DNA of 64,000 nt from Psychrobacter sp. UBA5136 (GCF_002414005.1 NZ_DHYG01000067.1:46730-110729), one strand, 5' to 3'; shown: positions 19,135 to 28,405, counted from the first letter of the stretch. A program made the numbers and translations. The notes: a model not told the origin generated them from the letters alone.

Positions 19135-19166
19135 ACTGTTCATAACCAAAAATGGTCATAAACAGT
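19135..19166 (-). promoter_or_regulatory. 14-bp dyad in the ahcY-metF leader
   Basis: ACTGTTCATAACCA (19135-19148), a four-base A loop, then its near-complement (19153-19166). As minus-strand RNA all 14 positions pair, two of them as G-U. It ends about 58 bases before the ahcY ATG and is not followed by a T-run, so it is not a simple terminator. It could be an operator or a structured leader element. It does not match the SAH riboswitch consensus as I know it. Confidence 0.5.
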
Positions 19167-19323
19167 TAACCGAGCCTAACATAACAAATGATCTGCAAAG
19201 CGATAAAGCTTAAATGCAATAAGTACTTATTATGGCGCAACACCTCTCGGAGGTCGTTATTGTAATTGATGAGGATTAATTTGTCACCTATTGGCTCCGG
19301 AAAATCGTAAGTGCTTGCATCAT

Positions 19324-19366
19324 AAAAAAAGGCCATCGATAGATAGCGATAGCCTTGATTTTTTTT
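19324..19366 (-). terminator. Terminator of the btuB-like gene (bidirectional form)
   Basis: Stem AAGGC-ATCG with CGAT-GCCTT, one internal mismatch, and an 8-base loop. T-runs follow on both strands (seven on the minus, eight on the plus). Confidence 0.75.
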
Positions 19367-19400
19367 GATAATCACAGGAATTATATACTGCTAGACAGGT

Positions 19401-21293
19401 TTATTTCCAAGTATAAGTCAGAGAGGTTAGGAAATTAGTGCCGTCAGTGTTATAACCCGGCTCAGTGAGGTATTTTTCATTAAACACGTTATTTAAGCGA
19501 GCCGACATCGATAAATTCGATGATAGCTGATAGTTGCCGCTGATATTTATAATATTGTAGTTATCAATTTTAGACGTATTTTCAATATTACTATAGTAAT
19601 CGTCAACATACTGGTACTCTGCACGGATGTCTAAGTCAGAAAGTTGGTAGCCAACATAGACTGTACCTTTATGTTTAGGGCGAGTAGGCAAATAATTACC
19701 GTCGTTATCTTTACCACTATCATCTTTAGCTTCTTGATAATCATAGCTTAAACCAAACAAATAGTTATCAAAAAACCAGTCACTGGTTAAGATTACACCT
19801 TCAATTTTGGCCTCAGCATAGTTTTTACGTTGATAGCTTGCATCACTTGCGATCATATCTTCTACTTCATTACGATACCCAGTTAAGTGTGTAGATTGGA
19901 GTAAGGTGTCATACTCAACAAAAGCTTCATAGTTATCACTTGTCTCAGGCTTTAAGTTTGGATCACCACCCCAGTCGAATAAATCATTAAAAGTTGGAAC
20001 GCGATAGCCTTTGGCGTAGTTAACACCAACACGTAGATCTGGTGTTAAGCGATAAGCAGTACCTAAGTTATAAGTGGTTTCACTATCATACTCAGAGTAG
20101 TCATCATAGCGTACGTTAGCTTGTGCATCGATCTTATCTCTAGATAGCATATAGCCTAAAAAGCCACTGGTCACTTCTCGATTGTCAGCTTCGGGGTATG
20201 CACTTGTATCTATTTCTTGTTTTAGATGCTCTATACCATATAGCAATTTATCAGTAGATATTGAATGACTGCCTACTAAGCTAACTTGTTTTTGTGTCGT
20301 ATCATAGAAGCTGGTATAAGTAGTAGCCGTCGTTTGAGATTCATCGATAGAGTGACCATATGATAGTTTTAATGATGACGTAGGCGAGTAATTCCAATCG
20401 ATGAATGCTTGAGCCGCACCGTTTTTTTGCTCTGCCTTTGTAAAATCTTTCCCCGTAGTTTTGCCACTGTCAAAATCAGTCGTTGACTCACTGTATAATC
20501 CGCTAACGCCCACTTTTAAATCTGGGTTGATTTTTTGGCTAAGGTGTAGGCTGTAGTTATTACTTTTGAAGCCATCTTCATCTAAATTATGAATACCCCA
20601 AGGGTGAGTAGGAAGTGTAGCGTTAATACCATCCGTTTCATTATGACTGGCAGAGATACTTAAGCTGGTACCTTGGTCATTAATAAATTGAGCAGTAGCA
20701 CCATATAAAAACTGATCGTGCGATCCTGCACCCACTGTGACTGATAGTTGACTTTGTTCAATGTTAGAATCTTTAGTGAATATTTGAATGACACCGCCCA
20801 TGGCGTCGGCACCATAAATGCTAGAACCAGAGGCTCCGTAGAGGATTTCAATACGATCGATCTGATCTGCAGGTAATAGGCTTAGAGCAGGTTCTCCAGT
20901 AGATACTGAACTATAGCGAATACCATCAATAAGCACCAATATTTGCTTGCTATCATAACCACGGGTATAAAAGCTACCTACCGTTCCTAGTCCACCATTT
21001 TGTTTGTAATTGAAGCCTGGTTGGTTTTTAATAACATCTAAAGCCGTTTGTCCTTGATAACGTTGTAGCTCTTCTTTATCAATCACGCGAGTCTGAGCGA
21101 TGACATTACTGGTCTTAGTTGGCGTCCGAGTGGCGGTGACGACAATTTTATCAAGCTCAACTTGTGGCAGCTCGCTGTGATTGATAACGCTACTATCACC
21201 AGTCGCAGCTGTGGCACTCATAGCAAATCCGCCTAACGCACTTAAGATACACAACCGCAGATAGGTGGTCGAAGATGAACGTGATAAAGCCAT
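19401..21293 (-). CDS. TonB-dependent receptor, BtuB-like
   Basis: 630 residues from the ATG at 21293 (MALSRSSS), with GGA 7 bases upstream; a TTG four codons earlier is less likely. The signal peptide is at about 1-28. A TonB box region DKIVVTATRTP follows (about 47-57). The plug domain has VLIDGIR and EILYGASGSSIYGADAMGGVIQI, shown here in part, at about 125-175. The 22-strand barrel ends in the aromatic SLTYTWK. Length and plug resemble BtuB, the cobalamin receptor, but the leader shows no B12 box. Substrate is therefore not certain; another corrinoid or siderophore is possible. Confidence 0.88.
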   Translation of the reverse strand: MALSRSSSTTYLRLCILSALGGFAMSATAATGDSSVINHSELPQVELDKIVVTATRTPTKTSNVIAQTRVIDKEELQRYQGQTALDVIKNQPGFNYKQNGGLGTVGSFYTRGYDSKQILVLIDGIRYSSVSTGEPALSLLPADQIDRIEILYGASGSSIYGADAMGGVIQIFTKDSNIEQSQLSVTVGAGSHDQFLYGATAQFINDQGTSLSISASHNETDGINATLPTHPWGIHNLDEDGFKSNNYSLHLSQKINPDLKVGVSGLYSESTTDFDSGKTTGKDFTKAEQKNGAAQAFIDWNYSPTSSLKLSYGHSIDESQTTATTYTSFYDTTQKQVSLVGSHSISTDKLLYGIEHLKQEIDTSAYPEADNREVTSGFLGYMLSRDKIDAQANVRYDDYSEYDSETTYNLGTAYRLTPDLRVGVNYAKGYRVPTFNDLFDWGGDPNLKPETSDNYEAFVEYDTLLQSTHLTGYRNEVEDMIASDASYQRKNYAEAKIEGVILTSDWFFDNYLFGLSYDYQEAKDDSGKDNDGNYLPTRPKHKGTVYVGYQLSDLDIRAEYQYVDDYYSNIENTSKIDNYNIINISGNYQLSSNLSMSARLNNVFNEKYLTEPGYNTDGTNFLTSLTYTWK

Positions 21294-21680
21294 ATTGAAT
21301 TCCAAAGTTGAATGACAAGTTGAACAAAGTAAAAAGTTACAGAAGCGAGAGCCTAAAAGTAAAAAATTACAAAAAGTAATATGAGTTTTACATGCGCTTA
21401 TTATCTATAAAAGCTACGTACTTATAAACCACTTTGTCCTAATATTTATTCAGCATACGCTGAGTGATGCTCATGATGACGGGTATTTATTTGGGTTGTC
21501 TAGCCATTGATAGTGTTTTTTAGGCTTTTAAATAAGTATCATCTGCATTAAAGGCAAGCACTATTTTAACCAGTAATAAAAACATGCAATCAAACGCATT
21601 GCTGTGATTAATAATTGCTATTATAGTGGCGGTTTTCATTTATTTACTGTGCTGCTCTTCCTAAAGCTAAGAGGTTTGTT
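21294..21680. other. Divergent promoter region, btuB-like / mscS-like
   Basis: 387 AT-rich bases between divergent genes. I looked for a cobalamin riboswitch on the minus strand and found no B12 box or conserved GCCACTG context. No other clear regulatory site. Confidence 0.5.
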
Positions 21681-23654
21681 TTGTCTATTCAGCGTCATCT
21701 GAGTGCTCGTACTGCGCCATCTGCATCATTTATATCTTTAAAAATAAAAATGCCGCTCATGGTAACGGTGTTTTTATTTGCGATGCTATTGAGTGTATTA
21801 AGCGTGGTTTTTTCACATAAGGCGCTTGCTGCCGAAGCCAACATATTAGGCGTGGGTGGTCAAACTGAAGAGGTGGTCAATACCTCGGTGCCCGATTCTT
21901 TCGGACGTGATACGCCGCGCCATACTGTACAAGGCTTTATTAAAGCGTTGGGCGATAACGACTATCTGCTGGCCAGTAATTATCTAAATTTATCCAAGTC
22001 TGATAATCCAACCACCGTTGTACGCCAATTTAAGCAAGCACTCGATGCGGGCGGGCGTTTTCAGCCTGATTTGCAAATTAACAATACGCCTGAGGGCAAT
22101 TTAAGCGATCAGCTACCGCCAAGCCAAGAAAACGTCGGCGTGATTAATGTCGGTGATAAGAGTGTGCCGCTGGTGCTCGAAAGAGTGGCCTCTAAGCAAG
22201 GCGAGCAGTATTGGCAGTTTTCAAACGATACCCTAAGCTCGATACCAGAAGTGATAGAGAATTATCAGCCGACGCTGGTTTCGCGCTACACCATTGACTC
22301 ATTAGATGGTAAAAAGCTATTTGGTTATCAGATTTCCGATATATTGGCGGCATTAGCCATTATAGTCAGTAGTTTTATCTTCACTTACATCGTGGTTTGG
22401 CTGCTCTATTATTTATTAAAACTGATTTATCCTCGCCTACGAGGTGAGACGTTACCTTTACCTAATAATGTGATATTGCCACTGACCGTCGTTATCACGG
22501 CGCTGATATTGGCCGAGGTCATGGTTTATGCTGGTATATCAGTGACACTGCGTGAACCGATTAAACGCTTTACCGATATTGCCTCTTGGGTGGCGACGAC
22601 GTGGCTATTACTACGCGTTATTGATTCGATATTTACCCGCGCGGTCAATTTAAGTTATAAGAAAAACTATACAGAACGCGTTTCTATCTTGGGCCTCATG
22701 CGTAAGGTGGTTAAAGCGCTGTTATTGATATTTGCGGTCATCGTCATTTTTGGTAATTTGGGTTTTGACTTGACCACAGGTATTGCGGCACTAGGGGTCG
22801 GTGGTTTAGCCTTGGCACTTGGTGCGCAAAAGACGATTGAGAACTTGGTCGGCAGTGTGGTGGTGGTGGCAGATTCGCCAGTACGCATCGGCGACTACTG
22901 TAGCTTCGGCAACCAAGCAGGTACGGTGATTGATATTGGTATTCGTTCATCACGAGTGCGTACGCTGAACCGGACGATTGTGACGGTTCCTAATAGCGAC
23001 TTCTCATCGATGCAAATTGAAAACTATACTTCGCGGGATATGTTTCACTTTTTGCATAACTTATATATCAAACGCAATGCGGATATTGATGTGGTCTTTA
23101 AGATGGTCAAAAAATTGGATCAATTTTTGGACGAGCACGAGCTGACCAATCAGGAGTGGAATCAGGCCAATATTTCAGAGCTGCGCCAAGACTGCTACGT
23201 CATTCAACTGCGCGCTTATATTAATGCGGTCGATTCGATAGAGTTTTATCGTAAGCAAGATGACTTGTTGGTCGACGTGTTGACCCTGGTGAAAAAATAC
23301 GATGTCGAGCACGCGCTGCCAACGCAGCAGCTGATTGTCAATCAGGCTGAGCTTGAGCCGCAACCTCAGCTAGAAACCGTGACCGATAATTCGATAAACG
23401 AAGCAGCGGACGCAAGCGATGCGGGTGAAGCAGACACAGATGCCAATAATGGTACTGACAATAACGATACCGACGATGAGCAAAAAGCGCTTGATTTAAA
23501 TAAAAATGCTGACAGTGCGACGAGTGAGAAAAAGGCTCGTAAAGAAACCACTAAAAAGCAAAAACTACAAAAGCATAAACATCGTCTGTTAAAAAAAGGT
23601 AAGTTTAAACACGCCAAAAAGAAATTTGGTTTTTCAATTTGGAATCAGCCTTAA
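21681..23654 (+). CDS. MscS-family mechanosensitive channel
   Basis: 657 residues from TTG, preceded by AAGAGG at 6-base spacing; Met24 at 21750 is an alternative that would put the signal peptide first but has a poor ribosome site. An exported N-terminal region (to about 210) precedes four or five membrane helices (about 215-400). The pore helix and beta domain follow: GVGGLALALGAQKTIENL, RIGDYCSFGNQAGTVIDIGIRSSRVRT in part, and TVPNSDFSSMQIENY at about 370-450. A low-complexity tail rich in Asp/Asn and then Lys (about 570-657) is unusual. It should open under hypo-osmotic tension in the inner membrane. Confidence 0.9.
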   Translation: MSIQRHLSARTAPSASFISLKIKMPLMVTVFLFAMLLSVLSVVFSHKALAAEANILGVGGQTEEVVNTSVPDSFGRDTPRHTVQGFIKALGDNDYLLASNYLNLSKSDNPTTVVRQFKQALDAGGRFQPDLQINNTPEGNLSDQLPPSQENVGVINVGDKSVPLVLERVASKQGEQYWQFSNDTLSSIPEVIENYQPTLVSRYTIDSLDGKKLFGYQISDILAALAIIVSSFIFTYIVVWLLYYLLKLIYPRLRGETLPLPNNVILPLTVVITALILAEVMVYAGISVTLREPIKRFTDIASWVATTWLLLRVIDSIFTRAVNLSYKKNYTERVSILGLMRKVVKALLLIFAVIVIFGNLGFDLTTGIAALGVGGLALALGAQKTIENLVGSVVVVADSPVRIGDYCSFGNQAGTVIDIGIRSSRVRTLNRTIVTVPNSDFSSMQIENYTSRDMFHFLHNLYIKRNADIDVVFKMVKKLDQFLDEHELTNQEWNQANISELRQDCYVIQLRAYINAVDSIEFYRKQDDLLVDVLTLVKKYDVEHALPTQQLIVNQAELEPQPQLETVTDNSINEAADASDAGEADTDANNGTDNNDTDDEQKALDLNKNADSATSEKKARKETTKKQKLQKHKHRLLKKGKFKHAKKKFGFSIWNQP

Positions 23655-23713
23655 TGTTTTGTGTGGTAATTTTGCTCAAGATTTATTGAACGTTTTATTT
23701 ATAAAGCTATGAC

Positions 23714-24346
23714 TTATAAAGGGATAGCGGTTTTTTGACGCAAAAAACCATAATATTGCCATAACAATAAGCTGGCAGCGCTACGGTGCGGTGACCAATC
23801 TTGGGTCAGGTTTTTTAATTGTTTTGGCGTTGGGCGTTCCGCTAGTGCTAGCAACTCCATCGTTGCTACTTTGATGGCTAAATCATCGACCGCCAGCACA
23901 TCGGCGCGCTTTAACGAAAACAGCAAATACATCTCAGCCGTCCAGCGCCCAATGCCAATCACGGCGGTTAGAGTTTTGATAACTTCCTCGTCGGGTAGGG
24001 TTTCTAAGGCAGCAAAATCTATATTGTGCTCGACCAAAGAGCGCGTATAACGAATTTTTTGCTTAGAGAGCCCTTGCGCGCGTAAATCCTCATCGGACGC
24101 GGCACTAATTGCTTGCGGCGCCGTCAAGCCTGCATCAAGCAAGCGTTGCCAAATGCTTGCCGCTGCTGCTACAGACAGCTGCTGTCCAACCATGGCTCTC
24201 ATTATCTGTGCAAATCCGCCCGCGCTATGCCGTAAATCGGGCACGCCGACTTGTTTATATACCTCGGCGAACTTTGGCTCGATAACAATCAAATTGTTAA
24301 TATGTGCTTTTAATTCTTGTCTGTTTTCGATGGTTTGTATGCTCAT
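23714..24346 (-). CDS. DNA-3-methyladenine glycosylase (AlkA-like, HhH-GPD)
   Basis: 210 residues from the ATG at 24346 (MSIQTIENRQ); a TTG six codons earlier is the alternative. It excises alkylated purines in base-excision repair. The helix-hairpin-helix IGIGRWTAEMYLLF is at about 130-143, and the catalytic Asp lies in LAVDDLAIK (about 151-159). It lacks the AlkA N-terminal domain, as in many short bacterial members. It ends facing the mscS-like gene with 59 bases between and no visible terminator. Confidence 0.92.
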   Translation of the reverse strand: MSIQTIENRQELKAHINNLIVIEPKFAEVYKQVGVPDLRHSAGGFAQIMRAMVGQQLSVAAAASIWQRLLDAGLTAPQAISAASDEDLRAQGLSKQKIRYTRSLVEHNIDFAALETLPDEEVIKTLTAVIGIGRWTAEMYLLFSLKRADVLAVDDLAIKVATMELLALAERPTPKQLKNLTQDWSPHRSAASLLLWQYYGFLRQKTAIPL

Positions 24347-24390
24347 AATTGCATCGCTTAGCAAAAAATTTGCATTAAAATAATGAGAGT

Positions 24391-24530
24391 ATGTATAGTA
24401 GATTCAAATTAAAAGTCTTACAGCGATACAGGAATGAATTTTGCGCAGCCTCTGGGAACACAGCAAGCAAGAAAAATTTATGCCTGTATCGCCTCTGAAC
24501 TTATAACAGTTTTACTTTTAATCGACTACA
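24391..24530. repeat. Dispersed intergenic element, copy 1 (MITE-like)
   Basis: About 140 bases with imperfect terminal inverted repeats: TAGTAGATT...AAAAGT and GCGATACAGG near the left end face CCTGTATCGC and ACTTTTAATCGACTA near the right end. The core (24421-24480, with GCAGCCTCTG and CACAGCAAGCAA) recurs in opposite orientation at 30385-30495. No coding capacity. It lies between the alkA-like start and the smr terminator. Confidence 0.75.
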
Positions 24531-24570
24531 TCAAAGAGCGGCTTCAAAAAAAATAGCGATTTATTGCTAT

Positions 24571-24604
24571 AAAAAAGGACTGCATGGTGGCAGTCCCTTT
24601 TTTA
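24571..24604 (-). terminator. Terminator of the trpGDC-smr run
   Basis: Stem GGACTGC with GCAGTCC (24577-24583 and 24590-24596) and a 6-base loop, flanked by A and T runs on both sides, so it can act on the minus strand 11 bases after the smr stop. Confidence 0.85.
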
Positions 24605-24614
24605 ATCTATAAGC

Positions 24615-25346
24615 TTATTCTTTATCGGTTTTGGTCTTTTTAAGCAGTACCAATACCGCGCCATTACCGCCATCTTTTGGCGGAGCCGAGCAAAATGCTA
24701 GCACTTCTGGCAGTTGACGTAGCCAACCATTGACGCAGGTTTTTAAAATGGCCTCAGAGCCTTTACCATGGACGATTTTGACCACAGTTTCATTGTTTTG
24801 CTTGGCTTGGCTGAGCAATTGGGTCATTGCATCGCGCGCTTCTTCGATGGTGCAGCCGTGAATATCTACCGCGTCATACCAGCGCAGTTTGCCCTGTTTT
24901 AATTGGGTAAAAATCTTGTTTTGTAGGGTAGGCTGCTTATAAGACAAATAAGCTTCACCCGCGACAGGATTTAAGAGCGCTTGCATGTCTGATAAACCTG
25001 CACCTAAATCGCCTGCTTCGCTGCCCTGAGCGGCTGCGCGTTTTGAAAGCGTGGCGGCATCGAGCTTGCCAGTTTTTGCGGTATTGACAGGCGAGCGGAC
25101 GTTTTTATCTTCTAGCTTGCTGACGCCATGCATGGCTTGCATAAAAAGCACTTTATCGTCGTCGATATGTTGGCTATCTAATTGCTTAACCGTTTTTTTG
25201 ACTTGTTTTTGGGTCAACAGTAAAACAGGTTCGGTGGGCTTTTCATTTTCACCTTCTGGTGAATTGGTATCGCGACCTTTACTCAATTGCCCTTTAAGCT
25301 CTTTTAGTTGGTCTTGCATTTCTTTTGAAAACAGGGAGTTTGACAT
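24615..25346 (-). CDS. Smr-domain protein (possible nuclease)
   Basis: 243 residues. A disordered, charged N-terminal region (to about 120) is followed by a C-terminal Smr domain with DIHGCTIEEA (about 163-172) and VKIVHGKGSEA (about 194-204). These match the DLHG and HGxG motifs of the family. Smr domains occur in MutS2 and in stand-alone nucleases; ribosome-collision roles are known for some members. It lies 75 bases after trpC on the same strand and probably reads through from it; no functional link to tryptophan synthesis is evident. Confidence 0.88.
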   Translation of the reverse strand: MSNSLFSKEMQDQLKELKGQLSKGRDTNSPEGENEKPTEPVLLLTQKQVKKTVKQLDSQHIDDDKVLFMQAMHGVSKLEDKNVRSPVNTAKTGKLDAATLSKRAAAQGSEAGDLGAGLSDMQALLNPVAGEAYLSYKQPTLQNKIFTQLKQGKLRWYDAVDIHGCTIEEARDAMTQLLSQAKQNNETVVKIVHGKGSEAILKTCVNGWLRQLPEVLAFCSAPPKDGGNGAVLVLLKKTKTDKE

Positions 25347-25421
25347 AATAGTTAATGTATCGTTGGTTGGTGAATGAGTGCTGGCTTTATTTAAACCGTT
25401 GCTTAAACCGTTTTAATTACT

Positions 25422-26309
25422 TTACTCGTCTACTGCGACGCCCGCAAGTAAGGATTGTAACGCTTGCCCCGGATGCTCGGTTTTCATAAACTGCTCACCG
25501 ATTAAAAACAGCTGAATATCATGACCTAGCATCAAGCGAATGTCATCGCTGCTATGAATGCCGCTTTCGGTCACAATCAGCGGCCGCTCTAGGCTGTCAT
25601 TGGGATTGGCAGCAAACGCATCATCCATCGCCAATTCGCGCAGTAAGGTGTTTTTTAAATCAAGTGTCGTTTGTAAGTCTACATCAAAGGTATTTAAATC
25701 GCGATTATTAATGCCATAAATGTTGTGCTCTGAGCGTGGTAACTCGAGCGCGCGCTCAAGCTCGCCTGCTGTATGCACTTCAATTAATACATCCATACCA
25801 AGCTCGATGCTCAGCGCATGCAGTTCTTGCACTTGCACGTCATCAAGGCAGGCCATAATCAACAAGATGCAATCAGCGCCCATCAAATAAGACTGATAAA
25901 TCTGATAGACATCGACCATAAAATCTTTGCGCAATATGGGCAAACTACAAGACTCGCGGGCTTGGATTAAATAGCTGTCATCACCTTGAAAATAATCTCG
26001 ATCGGTCAACACCGACAGGCAGCTTGCGCCCGCTTGCTCATACTGCTTAGCAAATAACGCTGGTGCAAAGTTATGATTGATAATGCCTTTAGACGGCGAG
26101 GCTTTTTTAATTTCCGCAATAATACCGATATCCGCGGCTCGCAAAGCAGTGGCAAAACCGCGACGCGGCTGAACATTTGCAGCAACTTGCGCTTTTAGTT
26201 CCTCAAGCGGCAATGCCGCACGAGCAGCGGCAACTTCCTCATATTTGGTAGCGACGATACGCTGCAAAACTGAAGGAATAGCGGTATCTGGTTTTGTATG
26301 GGCGGTCAT
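25422..26309 (-). CDS. trpC: Indole-3-glycerol phosphate synthase
   Basis: 295 residues, slightly long at the N-terminus and C-terminus. A TIM barrel that closes the indole ring from CdRP in tryptophan synthesis. Hallmarks: VLQRIVATKYEEV (about 15-27), AEIKKASPSKG (about 64-74) with the catalytic Glu and Lys, LRKDFMVD (about 126-133), the INNRDLNTF motif (about 200-208) and VTESGI (about 243-248). Third in the trpG-trpD-trpC order, 145 bases after trpD. The stand-alone form without a TrpF fusion is typical of this group. Confidence 0.97.
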   Translation of the reverse strand: MTAHTKPDTAIPSVLQRIVATKYEEVAAARAALPLEELKAQVAANVQPRRGFATALRAADIGIIAEIKKASPSKGIINHNFAPALFAKQYEQAGASCLSVLTDRDYFQGDDSYLIQARESCSLPILRKDFMVDVYQIYQSYLMGADCILLIMACLDDVQVQELHALSIELGMDVLIEVHTAGELERALELPRSEHNIYGINNRDLNTFDVDLQTTLDLKNTLLRELAMDDAFAANPNDSLERPLIVTESGIHSSDDIRLMLGHDIQLFLIGEQFMKTEHPGQALQSLLAGVAVDE

Positions 26310-26454
26310 GGCTATATTCCATTATTTAAGCAAACAGTTGGACAAATAATTAGGTAAACAATTAGACAAATAAACTATAGGCTGTATAAACAGCAGCGAT
26401 TAATAAGGTTAGGAATGCAGTGCTTTTTTATTACTTTTCTATTAAAAATGAACA

Positions 26455-27618
26455 TTAAACCTTTGCAGCTTCAGCCGCTAATTGCTGCGTATATTTGGCC
26501 AATGTTTCAAGCTTAACTAAGGCGTCACCATTTTGAATAACCTGTTGTGCGCGGCTCACACCATTTGGATAATTGCTGGCAAGTCCGGCGGTATATATTG
26601 CCGCACCGGCGTTTAACGCAATCATATCACGAGCCTTTAGAACAGCGCGGTCATTAGTCTCTGCACCTGATAAAGCCGCGCGAATAAGCGCCAGGCTTTG
26701 CGCTGGCGAATCCACATCAAGCCCGATAAGGGTTTGTGACTCGACGCCGGCATCTTCTGGCATCATCTCATAGACAGAGATTTCACCATCTTTCAATTCA
26801 GCCACTGTGGTTGAAGTTGCCAGACTGATTTCATCCAAACCATCTTTGGCACCGACAACCATCACATGGCGCGCGCCCAGATTTTTCATTACTTTTGCTA
26901 AAGGCTCACAGAGCTGCGCGGTAAAGACGCCAATCACTAAGTTTGGTGTGCCAGCTGGGTTGGTCAGTGGTCCTAAAATATTAAAAATCGTCCGTGCTTT
27001 TAGCTCACGGCGTACCGGATTGGCATAACGCATCGCGCTATGATGGTTGGGCGCAAATAAGAAGCCAATCCCTTGGTTTTCGATACACTGCTGCGTTTGC
27101 TTTGGGGTTAAAGAAAGGCTAATACCTGCTTGCTCAAGTAAGTCTGAGCTACCCGAGTTGGTCGAAACGCCGCGGTTACCATGCTTAGCAACCTGCGCGC
27201 CCGCTGCTGCTGCGACCAACGCCGAAGCTGTCGATACGTTAAATAAATTGGCCCCGTCGCCACCCGTACCGACGATATCAACCATATAATGGCACTGTCT
27301 TGGATTGATATTGGCGGCTAAGTCACGCATGGCACTTGCTGAGGCGGTGATTTCATCGATGGATTCGCCTTTCATACGCAGACCGGTCAAAATCGCGCCC
27401 ATCATGGCATCGCTGCATCTGCCTTGCATAATAATCAGCATCACTTGATACATCTCATCAAAGGTCAAATCGATATGCTGAAAAATTCTGCCTAACGCGG
27501 TGGTCAGGAGCTTGTGAACACTCTCATCTGAGAGCTGATTTATGTCTTCAACGGTTTGCTGGGTTTGGTTAAATTGCTTCATCGCTGATTTTTCGTCCTG
27601 CATAGCGGCAGTGGTCAT
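26455..27618 (-). CDS. trpD: Anthranilate phosphoribosyltransferase
   Basis: 387 residues; the extra 40 or so at the N-terminus (Gln-rich) exceed the usual 340. It joins anthranilate and PRPP to make phosphoribosyl-anthranilate. The PRPP site GTGGDGANLFNVST is at about 117-130, HGNRGVSTNSGSSDLLE at about 143-159, and the RxNPVRRELKARTIFNILGPLTNP region at about 202-224 (quoted in part). GAGA precedes the ATG. It lies 78 bases after trpG. A shorter start at Met6 or Met13 is possible. Confidence 0.97.
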   Translation of the reverse strand: MTTAAMQDEKSAMKQFNQTQQTVEDINQLSDESVHKLLTTALGRIFQHIDLTFDEMYQVMLIIMQGRCSDAMMGAILTGLRMKGESIDEITASASAMRDLAANINPRQCHYMVDIVGTGGDGANLFNVSTASALVAAAAGAQVAKHGNRGVSTNSGSSDLLEQAGISLSLTPKQTQQCIENQGIGFLFAPNHHSAMRYANPVRRELKARTIFNILGPLTNPAGTPNLVIGVFTAQLCEPLAKVMKNLGARHVMVVGAKDGLDEISLATSTTVAELKDGEISVYEMMPEDAGVESQTLIGLDVDSPAQSLALIRAALSGAETNDRAVLKARDMIALNAGAAIYTAGLASNYPNGVSRAQQVIQNGDALVKLETLAKYTQQLAAEAAKV

Positions 27619-27696
27619 AATATTCTCACTTATTATTATCTTTTATAGTTGTCGTTTAAATTGATTAGGTTAAATAAAGCGCATTGATTAAAACCG

Positions 27697-28320
27697 CTAT
27701 CCTACTTGTGGCAGCTCATCCGAGGGCACAACTGCTAATTGATGCATTTGCAAAAAGTTATTTAGCAGCTGATAACCCGCTTCACTTAAAATAGACTCGG
27801 GATGGAACTGAACGCCTTCAATCGCAAACTCGCGATGGCGGATGCCCATAATCTCTTCGATATTGCCATCAGCATTTTGCGTCCAAGCACTGATTTCAAG
27901 GCAGTCTGGTAAGCTTGCTTTATCAATCACCAGCGAGTGATAGCGGGTAAAGCTTACTGGGCTGGGCAAGTTGACAAACGCTCCTTGTCCATTATGATAA
28001 ATAGCCGATAAACGCCCGTGCATGACCTCATTTGCTTTGACGACTTTACCGCCAAATGCTTGCCCAATCGCCTGATGACCCAAGCAAATACCTAGTATCG
28101 GAATGACACCTTTAAAAGTCTTAATGACTTCTAGCGAGATACCAGCGCGGTCAGGGTCGCAAGGACCGGGGCCAATCACAATCATAGCGGGCGCAAGGGC
28201 TTTAATCTCATCAATGCTGATGTCATCGTTGTGCCAAACGCTGATGTCCTGCTGCAATTCGCCGAAGTACTGTACAATATTGTAGGTAAAGCTGTCGTAA
28301 TTATCGATCATCAAAATCAT
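27697..28320 (-). CDS. trpG: Anthranilate synthase component II (glutamine amidotransferase)
   Basis: 207 residues. It supplies ammonia from glutamine to TrpE; many members also serve PabB in folate synthesis. The class-I triad is visible: GICLGHQAIGQ with the nucleophile Cys (about 77-87) and the His/Glu of VQFHPES (about 169-175). First gene of the trpGDC run; trpE is not in the window. A palindrome at 28351-28368 sits at the predicted transcription start. Confidence 0.96.
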   Translation of the reverse strand: MILMIDNYDSFTYNIVQYFGELQQDISVWHNDDISIDEIKALAPAMIVIGPGPCDPDRAGISLEVIKTFKGVIPILGICLGHQAIGQAFGGKVVKANEVMHGRLSAIYHNGQGAFVNLPSPVSFTRYHSLVIDKASLPDCLEISAWTQNADGNIEEIMGIRHREFAIEGVQFHPESILSEAGYQLLNNFLQMHQLAVVPSDELPQVG

Positions 28321-28350
28321 TATTTGTTCAACTTAGTATCTTCGCTTCTC

Positions 28351-28368
28351 TAACTTGCTAGCAAGTTA
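28351..28368 (-). promoter_or_regulatory. 18-bp perfect palindrome, candidate trpGDC operator
   Basis: TAACTTGCTAGCAAGTTA is its own reverse complement. It lies 31 bases before the trpG start and just downstream of the candidate promoter. Half-site geometry (ACTnG, four bases, CnAGT) resembles the TrpR operator but the centre differs. Operator role is inferred. Confidence 0.55.
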
Positions 28369-28377
28369 ACCGCCGTT

Positions 28378-28405
28378 ATCTTAACACTATTTTGCTATCT
28401 ATCAA
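28378..28405 (-). promoter_or_regulatory. Candidate sigma-70 promoter of trpGDC
   Basis: On the minus strand TTGATA (28405-28400), a 16-base spacer and TAAGAT (28383-28378). Predicted start near 28371, immediately before the palindrome. Confidence 0.45.

Larger units (their letters stand above)
19077..19400. other. Spacer between btuB-like gene and ahcY
   Basis: About 320 bases that hold the ahcY leader with its dyad and the btuB-like terminator. No convincing gene: a minus-strand frame at 19166-19375 spans the terminator and has no ribosome site. Confidence 0.55.

Noticed and set aside
19077..19170. SAH riboswitch in the ahcY leader
   Set aside because: The dyad and loop do not match the SAH riboswitch core; only a simple hairpin is visible.
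21294..21680. Cobalamin riboswitch upstream of the btuB-like gene
   Set aside because: No B12 box or the conserved core sequences on the minus strand.
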